Part shown: one piece after another, positions 51,801-63,800 of the stretch | Numbering within the stretch: position 1 is the stretch's first letter | Layout of the letters: every line of letters starts with the position of its first letter | DNA from: Mansonella perstans | Taxonomy: Eukaryota > Nematoda > Chromadorea > Rhabditida > Onchocercidae | Direction of reading: 5' to 3' | DNA length: 64,000 nt | NCBI GenBank assembly: GCA_037074765.1 | Contig: JBAMDO010000204.1 | Location: 36,806-100,805 of the forward strand | Position numbers and translations under genes: made by a program | Notes under the pieces: generated by a model | Databases searched by the model: none | Seen by the model: the letters and a program-made list of their open reading frames with translations, nothing else | What the model was told of the DNA's origin: nothing

Positions 51801-53184
51801 CCATTCAGTGAAATTACTTTCGAATACGTCGAGTAAACATCAGGTAACAATGATGTTCCAACTGGAGCATGTTGCTGGTGGTGAACGACGAACTATTTAT
51901 CATCTCAGGTTATTAGATTGGGAAAGTGGTGGAATACCGCCCAGTGAGGATTCCTTCCTCGGTAAGTTTGCTCTTTTATCTAATGTATTCATCTTTGATG
52001 AAATTTAGGACATAGGTATTCTATTCCAAACTGCGGTCTTCAACAGGCTTTGTCGATCACTGCTTTAATAATGGAATGAAAAAAGAAAGCCAGAATTTTA
52101 AATTATATTCTATAGGATTTATGGATGCAGTCAATAGTGTTCGACGACACTTAGAGAATGAACAATTGAAAGAAACAAGTTCCGAGCCGGTATCAGAATC
52201 CAGAAGAAATCAAAACAATTGTCATGTAAGTTTATCAACTTTTCCCATAATTTAAGAATATATTAACTTTTTTCAAAAAAATATTTTGCAGTCAGGTTTA
52301 ACAAATCCAACAAGTCGAAATAGGACACAACTGGCTGATTTCGGTCATTATAACTGGTGTAAAAAAGGATTGAACATGGTTAATTATGCATTGCACTATT
52401 CACCTTCTGGGTAATTTTTCATGAAGTAATTAATCAAAAAGTTAAAATTTGGAAAATGGCAGGGAAATTGGGTGTTTTAAAATTTTTTTGTTGACTAAAA
52501 GTGATGTATGTTCAGCTTGAACTGAAATAATAAAAAGATTTGTATAGCCATTCGAATATTCTGTCATCGGAATTTCCAACCGGAAGATGCGGTGCAGTAG
52601 TAGATGTGATTACACCACCAACCGTAATACACTGCCTGACTGGTGCTCACGAATCCGGTGTTTATTTGCTTGTGGAACTGATGATCCACTGTATTGAGCA
52701 TAACATGGTATGCCTTATTTGTAATAGAAATTGATAATGGTGTGTCCTAATAAGGAAGAAAGGGAATTACTTATTGATGTGATCATTTGAACAATTCGAT
52801 GTTAATTCATATTTATCTTTTAAAAAAATCCGAGCATTCTAGAATTAGCAGTTGAATGAATGTATTTCACACTAAAATAAATAAGGATTTACTGATTTTG
52901 AATGGTAATTTGAGTGGCGTGGTTTTATTCTTTTCCCCTCAATACTTCCGCAGAATTTCGGCAATCTCGATCTTATCTACTATTTATGAGTTTTTCTGAG
53001 TGTTCAGCACAGTAATATCAAATTTCACCAGTTGTTTGAAGAATAAGTTGTTCAGTGTGTGGATATCGGAAAAACATTGGCAATGTTACGACAGCAGCGG
53101 ATGTGTCTGGTGAAAAACATTGAACAATATCGCTTTGTATATTCCGTACTAATCAATTATTTGCAAAAATCGCGGCTTATTTGA
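39883..53184 (+). CDS. PTPN14: FERM-PTP protein, Pez/PTPN14/PTPN21 type, predicted pseudophosphatase
   Basis: Twenty-four exons give about 1336 residues: 39883-40083, 40449-40636, 41136-41233, 42293-42363, 42947-43105, 43293-43399, 43505-43627, 43798-43895, 44407-44467, 44768-45005, 45634-45809, 46104-46226, 46406-46519, 46853-47113, 47330-48082, 50331-50525, 50776-50892, 51079-51183, 51248-51376, 51733-51961, 52116-52225, 52292-52356, 52548-52707, 53056-53184. A FERM domain (about 10-340) includes [13 protein letters not shown] and [18 protein letters not shown] long Ser/Pro-rich linker follows, then a PTP domain from about 1000 with [15 protein letters not shown] and the Pez-type end [10 protein letters not shown]. 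The WPD loop reads WES. The signature HCxxGxxR reads HCLTGAHE, so Cys stays but Arg is lost. The reading frame breaks by one base near 43530. Family role: junctional/cytoskeletal scaffold in Hippo-type signalling. Confidence 0.85.
43505..43627 (+). other. FERM exon with apparent one-base frame break
   Basis: The seventh exon of the FERM-PTP gene starts in frame as AFECTNQIY and then meets a TGA at 43532-43534. Conserved FERM sequence resumes one frame over as [19 protein letters not shown] and continues into the next exon in correct phase. One extra T in the TTT run at 43528-43530 would restore a continuous frame. It could be a sequencing or assembly error in a homopolymer, a true allele, or an unusual splice. 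Confidence 0.75.
48083..50330 (+). other. Largest intron of the FERM-PTP gene
   Basis: This 2.25-kb gap between the linker exon ending CEA and the exon starting EECLANRE holds no further exon that I can support. An extra linker exon cannot be excluded because the linker is poorly conserved in this family. Confidence 0.45.
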
Positions 53185-54299
53185 AAGGAATGAAAAGTGG
53201 TGTTGTTCAATCAGGTATTTAGTATGTAGTAATTGAATATAGCAACACTTTCTTTTCCTTCATGGAAATTAAAATCAATTTCGCTATTCCTTTTTTTCCA
53301 TTGCATTCATTTTGGTAAACGTGAAATTAGTTTTTAACAGTTTGTTAGTTCGCTTTATAGAGGGGATAAATCTTTAAGATAAGTGATGGTCATATACTAG
53401 GACATTTAATGTCCGATATTGTCAGTGATGCTTTTTTTAGTTCTTTATTTAATAAAATGACCATCATTTGTTTGTATGTAAAAATGTTTCACTGCGTATA
53501 TTTCAAATTCAGTTTTGCTCAATCTAATTTAATTGTTTTCATTGTTCATTTAATATTCTGACAACTGTATGTATTCTGTGTTACTTAAGATGACATTTTT
53601 GCTTAGCAATGTACAATACGTTATTCATTTTGCTGTTTTTTTTGTGAGAATAATATTTCAACTTTAAGTTAAATTATGATTAACAAAAAGCAGTACGGTG
53701 AATGATTCATAAAGATTCTGGAAGAAATTCATAAAAAATGGAAAATGGAATTTCAAATTACGCAGAACTACACCCAACTCATGAAATCATGAAGATTCCT
53801 GTTTATTCCTTGATATTAGTACAATAAGTTTTAAAACAGATTGCGAGCTCTCAACTCTCAATATGGTAATGGCCATTGAATCAGAAAATACAAGTAAAGA
53901 AAGTTTAGATTATAATGAATAAGATTGCATACTAGTACGGTCTAATTTTGAGTGATGGTCATTTGAAAAATTTCTAATTCGACAATTCTTCCTTTAAAAG
54001 TAATCTTCAATTCTTTTTTTTGCTTCTTTAGATAAAATAAATTCACAAAATAATTTCTGCTTGATAATATCATTTGATTGCAGCAACACAAACGAATGCA
54101 TACATAATAAGAAAGTTATGCACTCTAACGTTTGTCGGTGCTTATCGGACTATAAAAATTTATTTTGATTCTAATATTGCACTCACAAATGTCACTAATT
54201 CACAAAATTCAAAGAAAGAAATTATAAAACGCACAATAAATTGATGAGCAGTCTACTTTCGGTAGTGATTTTGATGTTAGAATATTTTAAGTTCTCAGT
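53185..54299. other. Intergenic DNA downstream of the FERM-PTP gene
   Basis: No gene seen. A 15-base palindrome GGACATTTAATGTCC lies at 53400-53414. Otherwise this is ordinary AT-rich sequence. Confidence 0.45.
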
Positions 54300-55180
54300 T
54301 ATTGTTTCACCTAGGATTCTCATCCTAGCTGTCGACGTGTTTTTTCGACGTTTCGGCTATGGTCACTCTTTACTCTTGGTTATTTTTCTTGATGACCAGC
54401 AACTCCTTGTATAGAGACGTTTTTATAGCAGAAGTTTTGCTGAATTTTTTCAATAGAATCCTTCTTAAAACTTTATAATTTCCGAGGGCAATATCATAGA
54501 ATCTGATTGCATGTACTACTTCGCTTTTCGGACTGGTGATGAGATAATCCAGTTTTTAAATCTCTGGTACACTTCGTAGATCCATTACAGCCAAAACTAT
54601 TCCAGAACTGCCTCCAGCGCCTTGGATTAGTACTGTATGTTGACAGCAATAAGTGCGGTAAATTCATTATATGGAAAATTAATTAGAATAACTCTTGCTA
54701 ATAGGTCAATTCCCTATTTATGTATCTTGACAAGATGGTGAAGAACTGATTCTATGTCATGCTTGTACAAATTAGAGTCATAATAAGTTTTTTCCCCTCT
54801 ATATATCAAATTCGAACCTTTTCGCCATCAGTTACTTTTTCTTTTGCTTAGGTTTCTGGATGTATTCCAACCACTTCTTGTTAGTTGATTCGAGCATATC
54901 TCGAAATTTATAGTTCGAGGTGCCTTATTTTCGCCTAGATAGAGCAAATATGCGGACTCAGTTCTCCGCTTGGTAATTATTCTGATAGATCTAAAGCCAT
55001 TACTCTGACTTCATCGAAAAGCCTTTCCAAATTCTCTTTGTACTTTTGACTATAATAACAAATATCCCTAGAATCCAACTCCATCTAAGAGAGCGCTGAC
55101 AGTGATGCTGAATATTGCTTCCGCAACAATAATTCAGCTACAGCAACCAAACATTTTCTAACATTTTCATTATTCAGTCC
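54300..55180 (-). mobile_element. Decayed BEL/Pao-like LTR retrotransposon gag
   Basis: On the minus strand, broken frames resemble the Gag (DUF1759-type) of BEL/Pao elements. Near 54629-54590 a frame reads NPRRWRQFWNSFG, matching the usual 'DP..W..F...F' core. Near 54512-54388 another frame reads RFYDIALGNYKVLRRILLKK followed by a YKELL-type helix, matching the 'Y..A...L...FG' part. Further upstream, around 55090-55000, is a helical charged stretch (YKENLERLFDEVRVMALDL). Multiple stops and frame shifts show it is dead. No LTRs, protease or RT were found in the window. The similarity is from recalled family patterns, so moderate confidence. Confidence 0.5.
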
Positions 55181-55824
55181 AGTGCATCATAAGAATGTCA
55201 TCAGAAAAACAACAAAGGAAGACTTATGTGACCAAATTAGGATAAAAAATCGGATGCAGTACATGTCGAACGATAGTTAATAGTCCCTTTTTCAAATCAA
55301 ATGAATGACTTCGTTTGATTAATGAAATAAATTTGATTTGTTTTTTCCAGTTTTTCTGAATACCAACAAAACTTTTCACGACATAACTTTTGGAAGAAAT
55401 GACTTATGTACTCGTTGATAATTTCACAAATTGGACATGAAATGTGCAGTTAGTTGTAGTTTTTATAACTGCCCAGACAAAAATTACAATAGATACAAAT
55501 TATAATAGAACTACGTATGAATATAGTACCAATTATTGAATCGAATGAAGTGTGAAACAATACCAATTATTACAATAGAACGACGTACAAAATATGTAAA
55601 AATTAATATGAAAAGTTAAAATTCAGGATTGAGAAGAAATAGGAAGGAATAAAAATACGAATACGAAGGAATACGACTGAGAAGGAATGCAAGAGATTAT
55701 TGAACGTTGAATCAAGGCAAAACATAGTATTGTCAGTATCAGTACTGTTATGAAACTGACAGCGACAACGAATTGAGTACAATTGGCGCATTTTTATATA
55801 GAATAACTTGTTTATAAGAAATTG
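55181..55824. other. Intergenic DNA left of the tandem duplication
   Basis: No gene supported. A repeated phrase like ACCAATTATT occurs at 55529 and 55561. The minus-strand frame 55603-55791 has no recognisable motif. Confidence 0.4.
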
Positions 55825-56401
55825 ACAAATTAAAAGATAATTTTTATTTATTATAATACCATTAGTTATATTTGTTTACAAAAAATGGGCTTAAGCACAT
55901 GATCTTTCGAAAACAAAACAATAAGACACAGTATGGAAACAACTGGCAATATTGGTAGCAAACATCCTGAAACTATGAAAATAAAATAATACATCATTAT
56001 GTGACATTTTGCGACCAATCTAATACAAATAATCAGATCAGCATAATATGATCTGGCTTATGCCAAATATTTTACATTACAATTATTTGTAGGCCATCTT
56101 TAGTTGTAGCTTACTTCTAGTTTCGCTCAATAATTTTCTACTCATTAAAGTATGAAAATGCATTCATTATTACATGAAAAAGATGGCCTAAAAAAAACTG
56201 TATTTTTTTGAATTCCAATTATACAGAATCACTGGTGTGAAACCTACTACCGCATTTTAAAGAATCGACTGATGATGAACGAGTCGAAGTGTTAACATCA
56301 CAGTTGTCGCAACTGAAATACAATAAGAATTGTAAAGGTTGGAGTAACGAAAACTTGAAAACTTTACGTATTCAAAAACCGCAATGTGGGAAGTAAATTA
56401 T

Positions 56402-59400
56402 CTAAGACTTGACTCTGGCTAAATAAACTAACAGATATGACGTAGAGCTTATTGCCAATTGACGCAGTGATGGACTGACTTGACGCAAATCGTTCACTAC
56501 GGCTCTGATATCACCATCAAAAGTATCATGGAAAACGCAACCACTCTCAGTTTTGGTCCAGTTAATAAAATAATTTGTCCTGGTTGAAATTAATAACTTC
56601 GGCCTTCTTAAGTTCAGGCGTTGTAAATTTTCAATATTAACCTGAAAAAAAATCGTATCACTTTTAGAATGCTTAATATTTACATGTGTCATGACCGTCG
56701 ATATCCTCAATTTGGAGCACATAAGTTCAAATTCCAAAGTTCTTTCTCAAAACTTTTATTCGTTTTTAAATCAATGCCTATTCGGCATTTGCTACGTTTT
56801 TTTTGTACAAACTTAGGAATTTGCAAGAAGCATTTCAACAATTGTCTTTATATTTAAAAACTCGGCATGCTCATCAAAATCAACAGTAGCACGAGTCCCA
56901 TGTTAGATTCAGACAAAAAATACCTTATTCTCATGAAGTTTGAGAAGACGTAAATCGGGCAAGTCTTCGTCATTTAGGTCATTCCAAACTTCAGCTTCAC
57001 TTTCATAACGATCTCGTAGATTGCTAAGATCCAGAAAAGCTAAATGCCTGAAACAGACACGGAATCACTACCTACCTTAATATTCAAAAAACTTTGTTGT
57101 AATGGATACTGTACTAAAATATCAACTGAAGCCAAAAACCTGACGAAAAAATAAAAAACATGCGTAGTAAATTTAAAACATTCCGACAAACTGATGATAA
57201 AAAAAAATTACATACTTGAAATGAGTAGCAATAAAATGGATAACCCCAATGTCAATAATAAAAGAATTGGTCGGTATGCCAAGTGTTCTCAAATTTGGAC
57301 AACTGCAATGATTTATACTCAGTTATTGTAATAATAAATTCGCAAAACATATTACTTACTGAATGTTAACTTCTGCTTCCATTTTATACGAACATGTGCG
57401 TAGCAGAAAAAAGACTTACTTCCGATCAATGAGTTCAAAAAGACGGATATTTCCTCCGCAAAGATTATCCATTACTAAATGCTGCAGTTTATACGGGAAT
57501 GACTTTTCGGGTTTCCTTTCTGGCAAAGTGAACAAGTCAATTAACCCATAATATGAAATTTCGCAATCCTCACCACAGAAGAGAACATATAGTTCTTCCA
57601 AGTTGTATAAATTCTACAATATTCAAACAGCAGGATAGAAAAACAAACAGTATTTCATTCCATAATGAATATATCAAGATATTTATAATAAAATTTAAAA
57701 TATTTGCTAATTAAAGAAAGTGAGATTAAATCAAATTTCGAACGAAGTGAAATGCCCTTACACTAATATTTGTTAAATTGAAAGCATGAGCATTTAGTCA
57801 ACATAACTCGAACAGTGAGAGCGCCCTTTTTCAAACTCTCGAACATATAATTCTATTCATAATTTATCTGTCAGCATCGTTAATTTCATATCCTCGAAAC
57901 TATTTTTTTTCTTGCCTTTATTTGTACTAATTCTTCATCTGAGGTTTCATATCCTAGATTCCATGAAAAAACTTTCAAATTATGCAAATGAACAATGTAC
58001 TGCATGCCGCCTTCTTCAAGAGCTGGTCCAAGATGAAGTTCGGTAAGAGTTGACTGCCACGGAGAATTTCTAATCATAGTGAAACTAAAAATAACGACAT
58101 TACTAAATATCACATAATACTATCAAAGCGATACTATCGCGGTCAAAATTTGATTAATCCAGCTTAAAGCAAAACGATTCTTGAACATTAGCAAAGTATG
58201 ATATCATAAGACTGTTTTCAAAAAATATTAAAATGAGCTGTTAAGCGTAATATTGTCAAGAAAAAAGACTTACTCTACATTTACTACTGACACCTTAACA
58301 GATAATAAATTCAGCGGACGTTTGCAAGCCGAAAATTTCGGACTATCCGAACTACTATCCGAACTATTATCCGAACTACATACACTCAAGTCACCAACGA
58401 AGAAATTTCGTACTTTCGGAAAAATGCCTTCATCTTCAAACAACATTTTCAATGTTTTTTTCCATTCCTCTTCATTTTCGTCAAACTTCGAACTCTAAAA
58501 AACGCAAGTCATAAAATATTATTAAGTCCAAAATTAAAATGCTGTTAATAAATGGAGTTCAAGTTGCAAAGCACAAAAAACAAATATTCAAAATAGACAG
58601 CAAGTAAGTGAAAGGCAATGAAATGTTTGACAGTAATAATAATATTAATACCAAAGCGTATATTATTCTATTTGGTAATAAAACACTTTATGCAATTTAT
58701 GATATAAATCATACACGCTTCACTTCATCCATGTGCAATGTTTCAACATTGGGGAAACAATTTGATAATTTCGCCAACAATGTAGTATTCATTTCTGTAA
58801 AAAATCGTCTTTTAGAAGATATTCGGAGTTAAAAGAAATCAATTCTTTCCTAATTTATCCCATCTTTTTCAAAACAATTCTTTAATCAGTTTTAATCTGT
58901 ACCTTTAAAAGACCCAATATCGAGATGGATAACCTTAGGAAAGCAAATGTCAAATAACGCATTAACTTTGGCTGATGGCAAAGGTACCGAACAATCAATA
59001 CACAGTTTTCGAAGATGCTGTGAATTCTAAAAAATATTTAAAAGAGATGGAGAGATATATAAATTCCGATTCAACAATTAATAAAGCAAAATGACAAATC
59101 TGTCCTCGTGTTTCGATTAATTATAAATCATAAAAGATGAAAACTTTTCTCATTAATTATTATTAAGCAAAAAATCGCTCGTACAAAACTTACTCTATGA
59201 AAGAACATTTTTACACTGCCATATTCCAACGAAAGGTCGTTAATTAATACCCGAACTTCGGTGAACAAAGCAGAATGACTTATCAAATAATTCCAACGGT
59301 GACACACCAAAGAGAAACAGTGAATCAAATCAATCGGATGGCAATAAGCAAATATTATTAATAATATATCATTCGATAAATCATTAATTGTAGTAGATGT

Positions 59401-59953
59401 TTCCTAAATGAAATATGTACGATTTAAAGAAGTTCCATTAAATTGTTTTTCAGTGGCTCGTCACACTGAATTATATCTTCTAACATTGCATGATAGAAAA
59501 TACTTTACTAACATTTGATTCCATAGTAAATTCATCGATGTCCATTTCATTTTCGACTGAAATCTAAAAATTTTTCATTTATTTTGTTGATGAATGAAAT
59601 GAAAATACTTTATTAACATTTGAATCCATAGTAAGTTCATCGAAAGTAACGACTGAATTACCTGGGACTTCCGATTAGTATCATTGCGTCGCGCAACAGA
59701 GTAAGCAAAACGACTAGATCGTATTAACGGATAATATGTTTGCATCCGACCAGCATTGGTACTAAAATTAATTAAAAATTAGACTCAGTCAGAAGCTCTG
59801 AAAAGAAATCTTCTTCAAGCTTTTTTGATTCTATTCACATCTTCAGTAACACAAGGAAACATACGCCTCAAAAAATTTATATTTCCCGTCTATCACGTCA
59901 TATTTGCGTGACACTGGCCAATACAGCCCAGGCGATTCTGTTATTAGATCCAT
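56402..59953 (-). CDS. F-box/leucine-rich-repeat protein, copy 1
   Basis: Twelve minus-strand exons join in phase to about 560 residues: 59953-59865, 59761-59662, 59563-59513, 59403-59194, 59026-58903, 58794-58715, 58494-58274, 58084-57901, 57613-57420, 57302-57216, 57047-56924, 56641-56402. Exon 4 encodes an F-box: INDLSNDILLIIFAYC, then LVCHRWNYLISHSALFTEV. Later exons hold leucine-rich repeats such as LRKLCID, TLTELHLGP, NLEELYVLF, CPNLRTLGI, HLAFLDLSNL and NLQRLNLRRPKL. F-box/LRR proteins recruit substrates to SCF (Skp1-Cullin) ubiquitin ligases: the F-box binds Skp1 and the LRR binds substrate. Exon 8 may instead end at 57928, with a GTACAA donor and the same phase. Exon 7 has a Ser/Asp repeat. 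More 5' exons (60480-60106) are possible. Confidence 0.8.
58341..58385 (-). repeat. Coding Ser-Ser-Asp repeat
   Basis: Near-identical 9-12 base units based on AGTTCGGAT encode SSDNSSDSSSDS in exon 7 of the F-box/LRR gene, in both duplicated copies. It forms an acidic, phosphorylatable low-complexity loop between leucine-rich repeats. Confidence 0.8.
59601..59658 (-). pseudogene. Degenerate tandem copy of F-box gene exon 3
   Basis: 59601-59658 repeats the exon 3 region (59496-59562) with three substitutions in the first 44 bases, then a gap, then the shared CGACTGAA. It keeps the TTTGATGAACTTACTATGGA core and a GT donor (GTTAAT). Its upstream end runs straight into the exon 2 donor, so it has no separate acceptor and is out of frame with exon 2. 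Confidence 0.65.
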
Positions 59954-60105
59954 TCTAAAAATAGAATACATTATATATAATGCCGGCAGAAATTCAAAAA
60001 CTTGTCTTCATTCCCAGAAGATAAATTAATTTGGCAAACCAAATCGAGTAATTGTATTTAAATTACTTCGAAAAATCAATGAAATGAAGAAATGAATAAA
60101 AAGTT

Positions 60106-60480
60106 ACCATAAAATGGAAAAAAGTAACGAGCTTCCACTGAATGAACAATAGGAATGACACATTTAATAAAGACATGTGACCATGGTGACTCATACAAAA
60201 GTTGTTCAACACTTGCAGCACTAAATGGCTTTAAAATTTGAAAATGAAATGAATAAATGAAACGAAATGAAAAAAGGAAACAAAAGTGAACTGATTTTAT
60301 CAGAAAAAACAAAAAAATATGCGAAAATCAAACCAAATCAATTTGTCGTCAATGCAAAGTTGAATAAATACGTTGGGTCATCAGGCGTGACCTTCCTACA
60401 AATTCCGGAAGAACCAATAATACACTGAAATACTCCAAATCTAAACTGAAATACTCTAAATCTAAACTTTTCGTATCCAT
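60106..60480 (-). other. Possible extra 5' exons upstream of F-box/LRR copy 1
   Basis: On the minus strand an ATG at 60480 opens MDTKSLDLEYFSLDLEYF, with a 21-base tandem duplication in the DNA (60424-60465). A second open block at about 60231-60109 reads SAASVEQLLYESPWSHVFIK, ending in a GTAACT donor. The two blocks could join, and could join the first called F-box exon through an alternative acceptor inside it (before the ESPGLYW codons). The frames are open and non-repetitive but no family is recognised. Confidence 0.3.
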
Positions 60481-60827
60481 CGTTCTTGTCCTTAGATCAT
60501 AATGATTATAATCAAGGAAAGACTCCTATTTATCTGTTTAATGAAGATCTGAACCAAAATGAACATTTCCCATTATTTGCACTCCGTTTCCAAAAATTCA
60601 ATACATCGATTTTAAATCATTTTAAAAATTATCAAAGTCTATTATTAGTCTTTTATCATTTTTAATCACATAAAATTGAACTTCTTTATTTCGTTTAGGA
60701 AATTCAATTTAGGTACTTTTAACAGTTCATGTAACATTTTCAGACACAAAAATATCGAACGAAAGAAATCTGCTTGACTTTCTAGCTCCGAAATGCCTAA
60801 TTCCATGATTAAAACATATTCAAATTA

Positions 60828-63800
60828 ACAAATTAAAAGATAATTTTTATTTATTATAATACCATTAGTTATATTTGTTTACAAAAAATGGGCTTAAGCA
60901 CATGATCTTTCGAAAACAAAACAATAAGACACAGTATGAAAACAACTGGCAATATTGGTAGCAAACATCCTGAAACTATGAAAATAAAATAATACATCAT
61001 TATGTGACATTTTGCGACCAATCTAATACAAATAATTAGATCAGCATAATATGATCTGGCTTATGTCAAATATTTTACATTACAATTATTTGTAGGTCAT
61101 CTTTAGTTGTAGCTTACTTCTAGTTTCGCTCAATAATTTTCTACTCATTTAAGTATGCCACCTACAAAAAACTGTATTTTTTTGAATTCCAATTATACAG
61201 AATCACTGGTGTGAAACCTTCTACCGCATTTTAAAGAATCGACTGATGATGAACGAGCCAAGTCATTGTCACAGTTGTCGTATCTGAAATACAATAAGAA
61301 TTGTAAAGGTTGGAGTAACGAAAATTTGAAAACTTTACGTATTCAAAAAACGCAATGTTGGAAGTAAATTATCTAAGACTTGATTCTGGTTAAATAAACT
61401 AACAGATATGACGTAGAGATTATTTCCAATTGACGCAATCCATCGACTTGACGCAAATCGTTTTCTACGGCTCTAATATCACCATCAAAAGTATCGTGGA
61501 AAACGCAACCATTCTCAGTTTTGGTCCAGTTAATAAAATAATTTGTCCTAGTTGAAATTAATAACTTCGGCCTTCTTAAGTTCAGGCGTTGTAAATTTTC
61601 AATATTAACCTGAAAAAAAATCGTATCACTTTTAGAATGCTTAATATTTACATATGTCATGACCGTCTATATCCTCAATTTGGAGCATATAAGTTTAAAT
61701 TTCAAGCTTTTTTTCAAAACTTTTATTCATTTTTAAATCAATGCCTATTCGGCATTTGCTACGTTTTTTTTGTACAAACTTAGGAATTTGCAAGAAGCAT
61801 TTCAACAATTGTCTTTATATTTAAAAACTCGGCATGCTCATCAAAATCAACAGTAGCACGAGTCCCATGTTAGATTCCGACAAAAAATACCTTATTCTCA
61901 TGAAGTTTGAGAAGACGTAAATCGGGCAAGTCTTCGTCGTTTAGGTCATTCCAAACATCATCTTCATCTTCATAACATTCTTGTAGATTGCTAAGATCCA
62001 GAAAAGCTAAATGCCTGAAACAGAAACGGAATCAAGCCGACGAAAAAACAAAAAACATGCGTAGCAATATTAAAACATTCCGACAAACTGATGATAAAAA
62101 AGAAATTACTTACTTGAAATGAGTAGCAATAAAATGGATAACCCCAATTTCAATTATAAAAGAATTGGTCGGTATGCCAAGTGTTCTCAAATTTGGACAA
62201 CTGCAATGATTTATACTCAGTTATTGTAATAATAAATTCGCAAAACATATTACTTACTGAATGTTAACTTCTGCTTCCATTTTATACGAACATGTGCGTA
62301 GCAAAAAACGACTTACTTCCGATCAATGACTTCAAAAAGATCCGTATTTCCTCCGCAGAAATTATCCATTACTAAATGCTGCAGTTTATACGGGAATGAC
62401 TTTTCGGGTTTCCTTTCTGGCAAAGTGAACAAGTCAATTAACCCTTCGAACGAAACATAGCAATCCTGACCACAGAACAGCACATATAGTTCTTCCAAGT
62501 TGTACAAACTCTGCAATATTCAAACAGCAGGATAGAAAAACAAACAGTATTTCATTCCATAATGAATATATCAAGATATTTATAATAAAATTTAAAATAT
62601 TTGCTAATTATAGAAAGTGAGATTAAATCAAATTTCGAACGAAGTGAAATGCCCTTACACTAATATTTGTTAAATTGAAAGCATGAGCATTTAGTCAACA
62701 TAACTCGAACAGTGAGAGCGCCCTTTTTCAAACTCTCGAACACATAATTTATATGGCTGAACTGCACTGCGCTTACGCTGTCAGTTATGCTAATTTCATA
62801 TTCTGCTTTCGTTAATTCCGTTAATTTCATATTCTCGAAACTATTTTTTTTCTTGCCTTTATTTGTCCAAAATCTTCATCTGAGGTTTCATATCCTAGAT
62901 TCCATGAAAAAACTTTCAAATTATGCAAGTGAACAATGTACTGCATGCCGCCTTCTTCAAGAGCTGGTCCAAGATGAAGTTCGGTAAGAGTTGACTGCCA
63001 CGGAGAATTTCTAATCATAGTGAAACTAAAAATAACGACATTACTAAATATCACATAATACTATCAAAGCGATACTATCGCGGTCAAAATTTGATTAATC
63101 CAGCTTAAAGCAAAACGATTCTTGAACATTAGCAAAGTATGATATCATAAGACTGTTTTCAAAAAATATTAAAATGAGCTGTTAAGCGTAATATTGTCAA
63201 GAAAAAAGACTTACTCTACATTTACTACTGACATCTTAACAGATAATAAATTCAGCGGACGTTTGCAAGCTGAAAATTTCGGACTATCTGAACTACTATC
63301 CGAACTATTATCCGAACTACATACACTCAAGTCACCAACGAAGAAATTTCGTACTTTCGGAAAAATGCCTTCATCTTCAAACAACATTTTCAATGTTTTT
63401 TTCCATTCCTCTTCATTTTCGTCAAACTTCGAACTCTAAAAAACGCAAGTCATAAAATATTATTAAGTCCAAAATTAAAATGCTGTTAATAAATGGAGTT
63501 CAAGTTGCAAAGCACAAAAAACAAATATTCAAAAAGACAGCAAGTAAGTGAAAGGCAATGAAATGTTTGACAGTAATAATAATATTAATACCAAAGCGTA
63601 TATTATTCTATTTGGTAATAAAACACTTTATGCAATTTATGATATAAATCATACACGCTTCACTTCATCCATGTGCAATGTTTCAACATTGGGGAAACAA
63701 TTTGATAATTTCGCCAACAATGTAGTATTCATTTCTGTAAAAAATCGTCTTTTAGAAGATATTCGGATTTAAAAGAAATCAATTCTTTCCTAATTTATCC

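Larger units (their letters stand above)
55825..60827. repeat. Tandem duplication, unit copy 1 (about 5.0 kb)
   Basis: The sequence starting ACAAATTAAAAGATAATTTT at 55825 recurs at 60828, and the two units run in parallel from there to the window end, with offsets falling from 5003 to 4940 because of small indels. Long stretches differ by only about one base in a hundred. The unit carries one F-box/LRR gene. Confidence 0.95.

Noticed and set aside
58608..58832. Plus-strand frame seen identically in both duplicated units (also 63548-63772)
   Set aside because: It is conserved only because the whole unit is duplicated; it lies antisense to exon 6 of the F-box/LRR gene.
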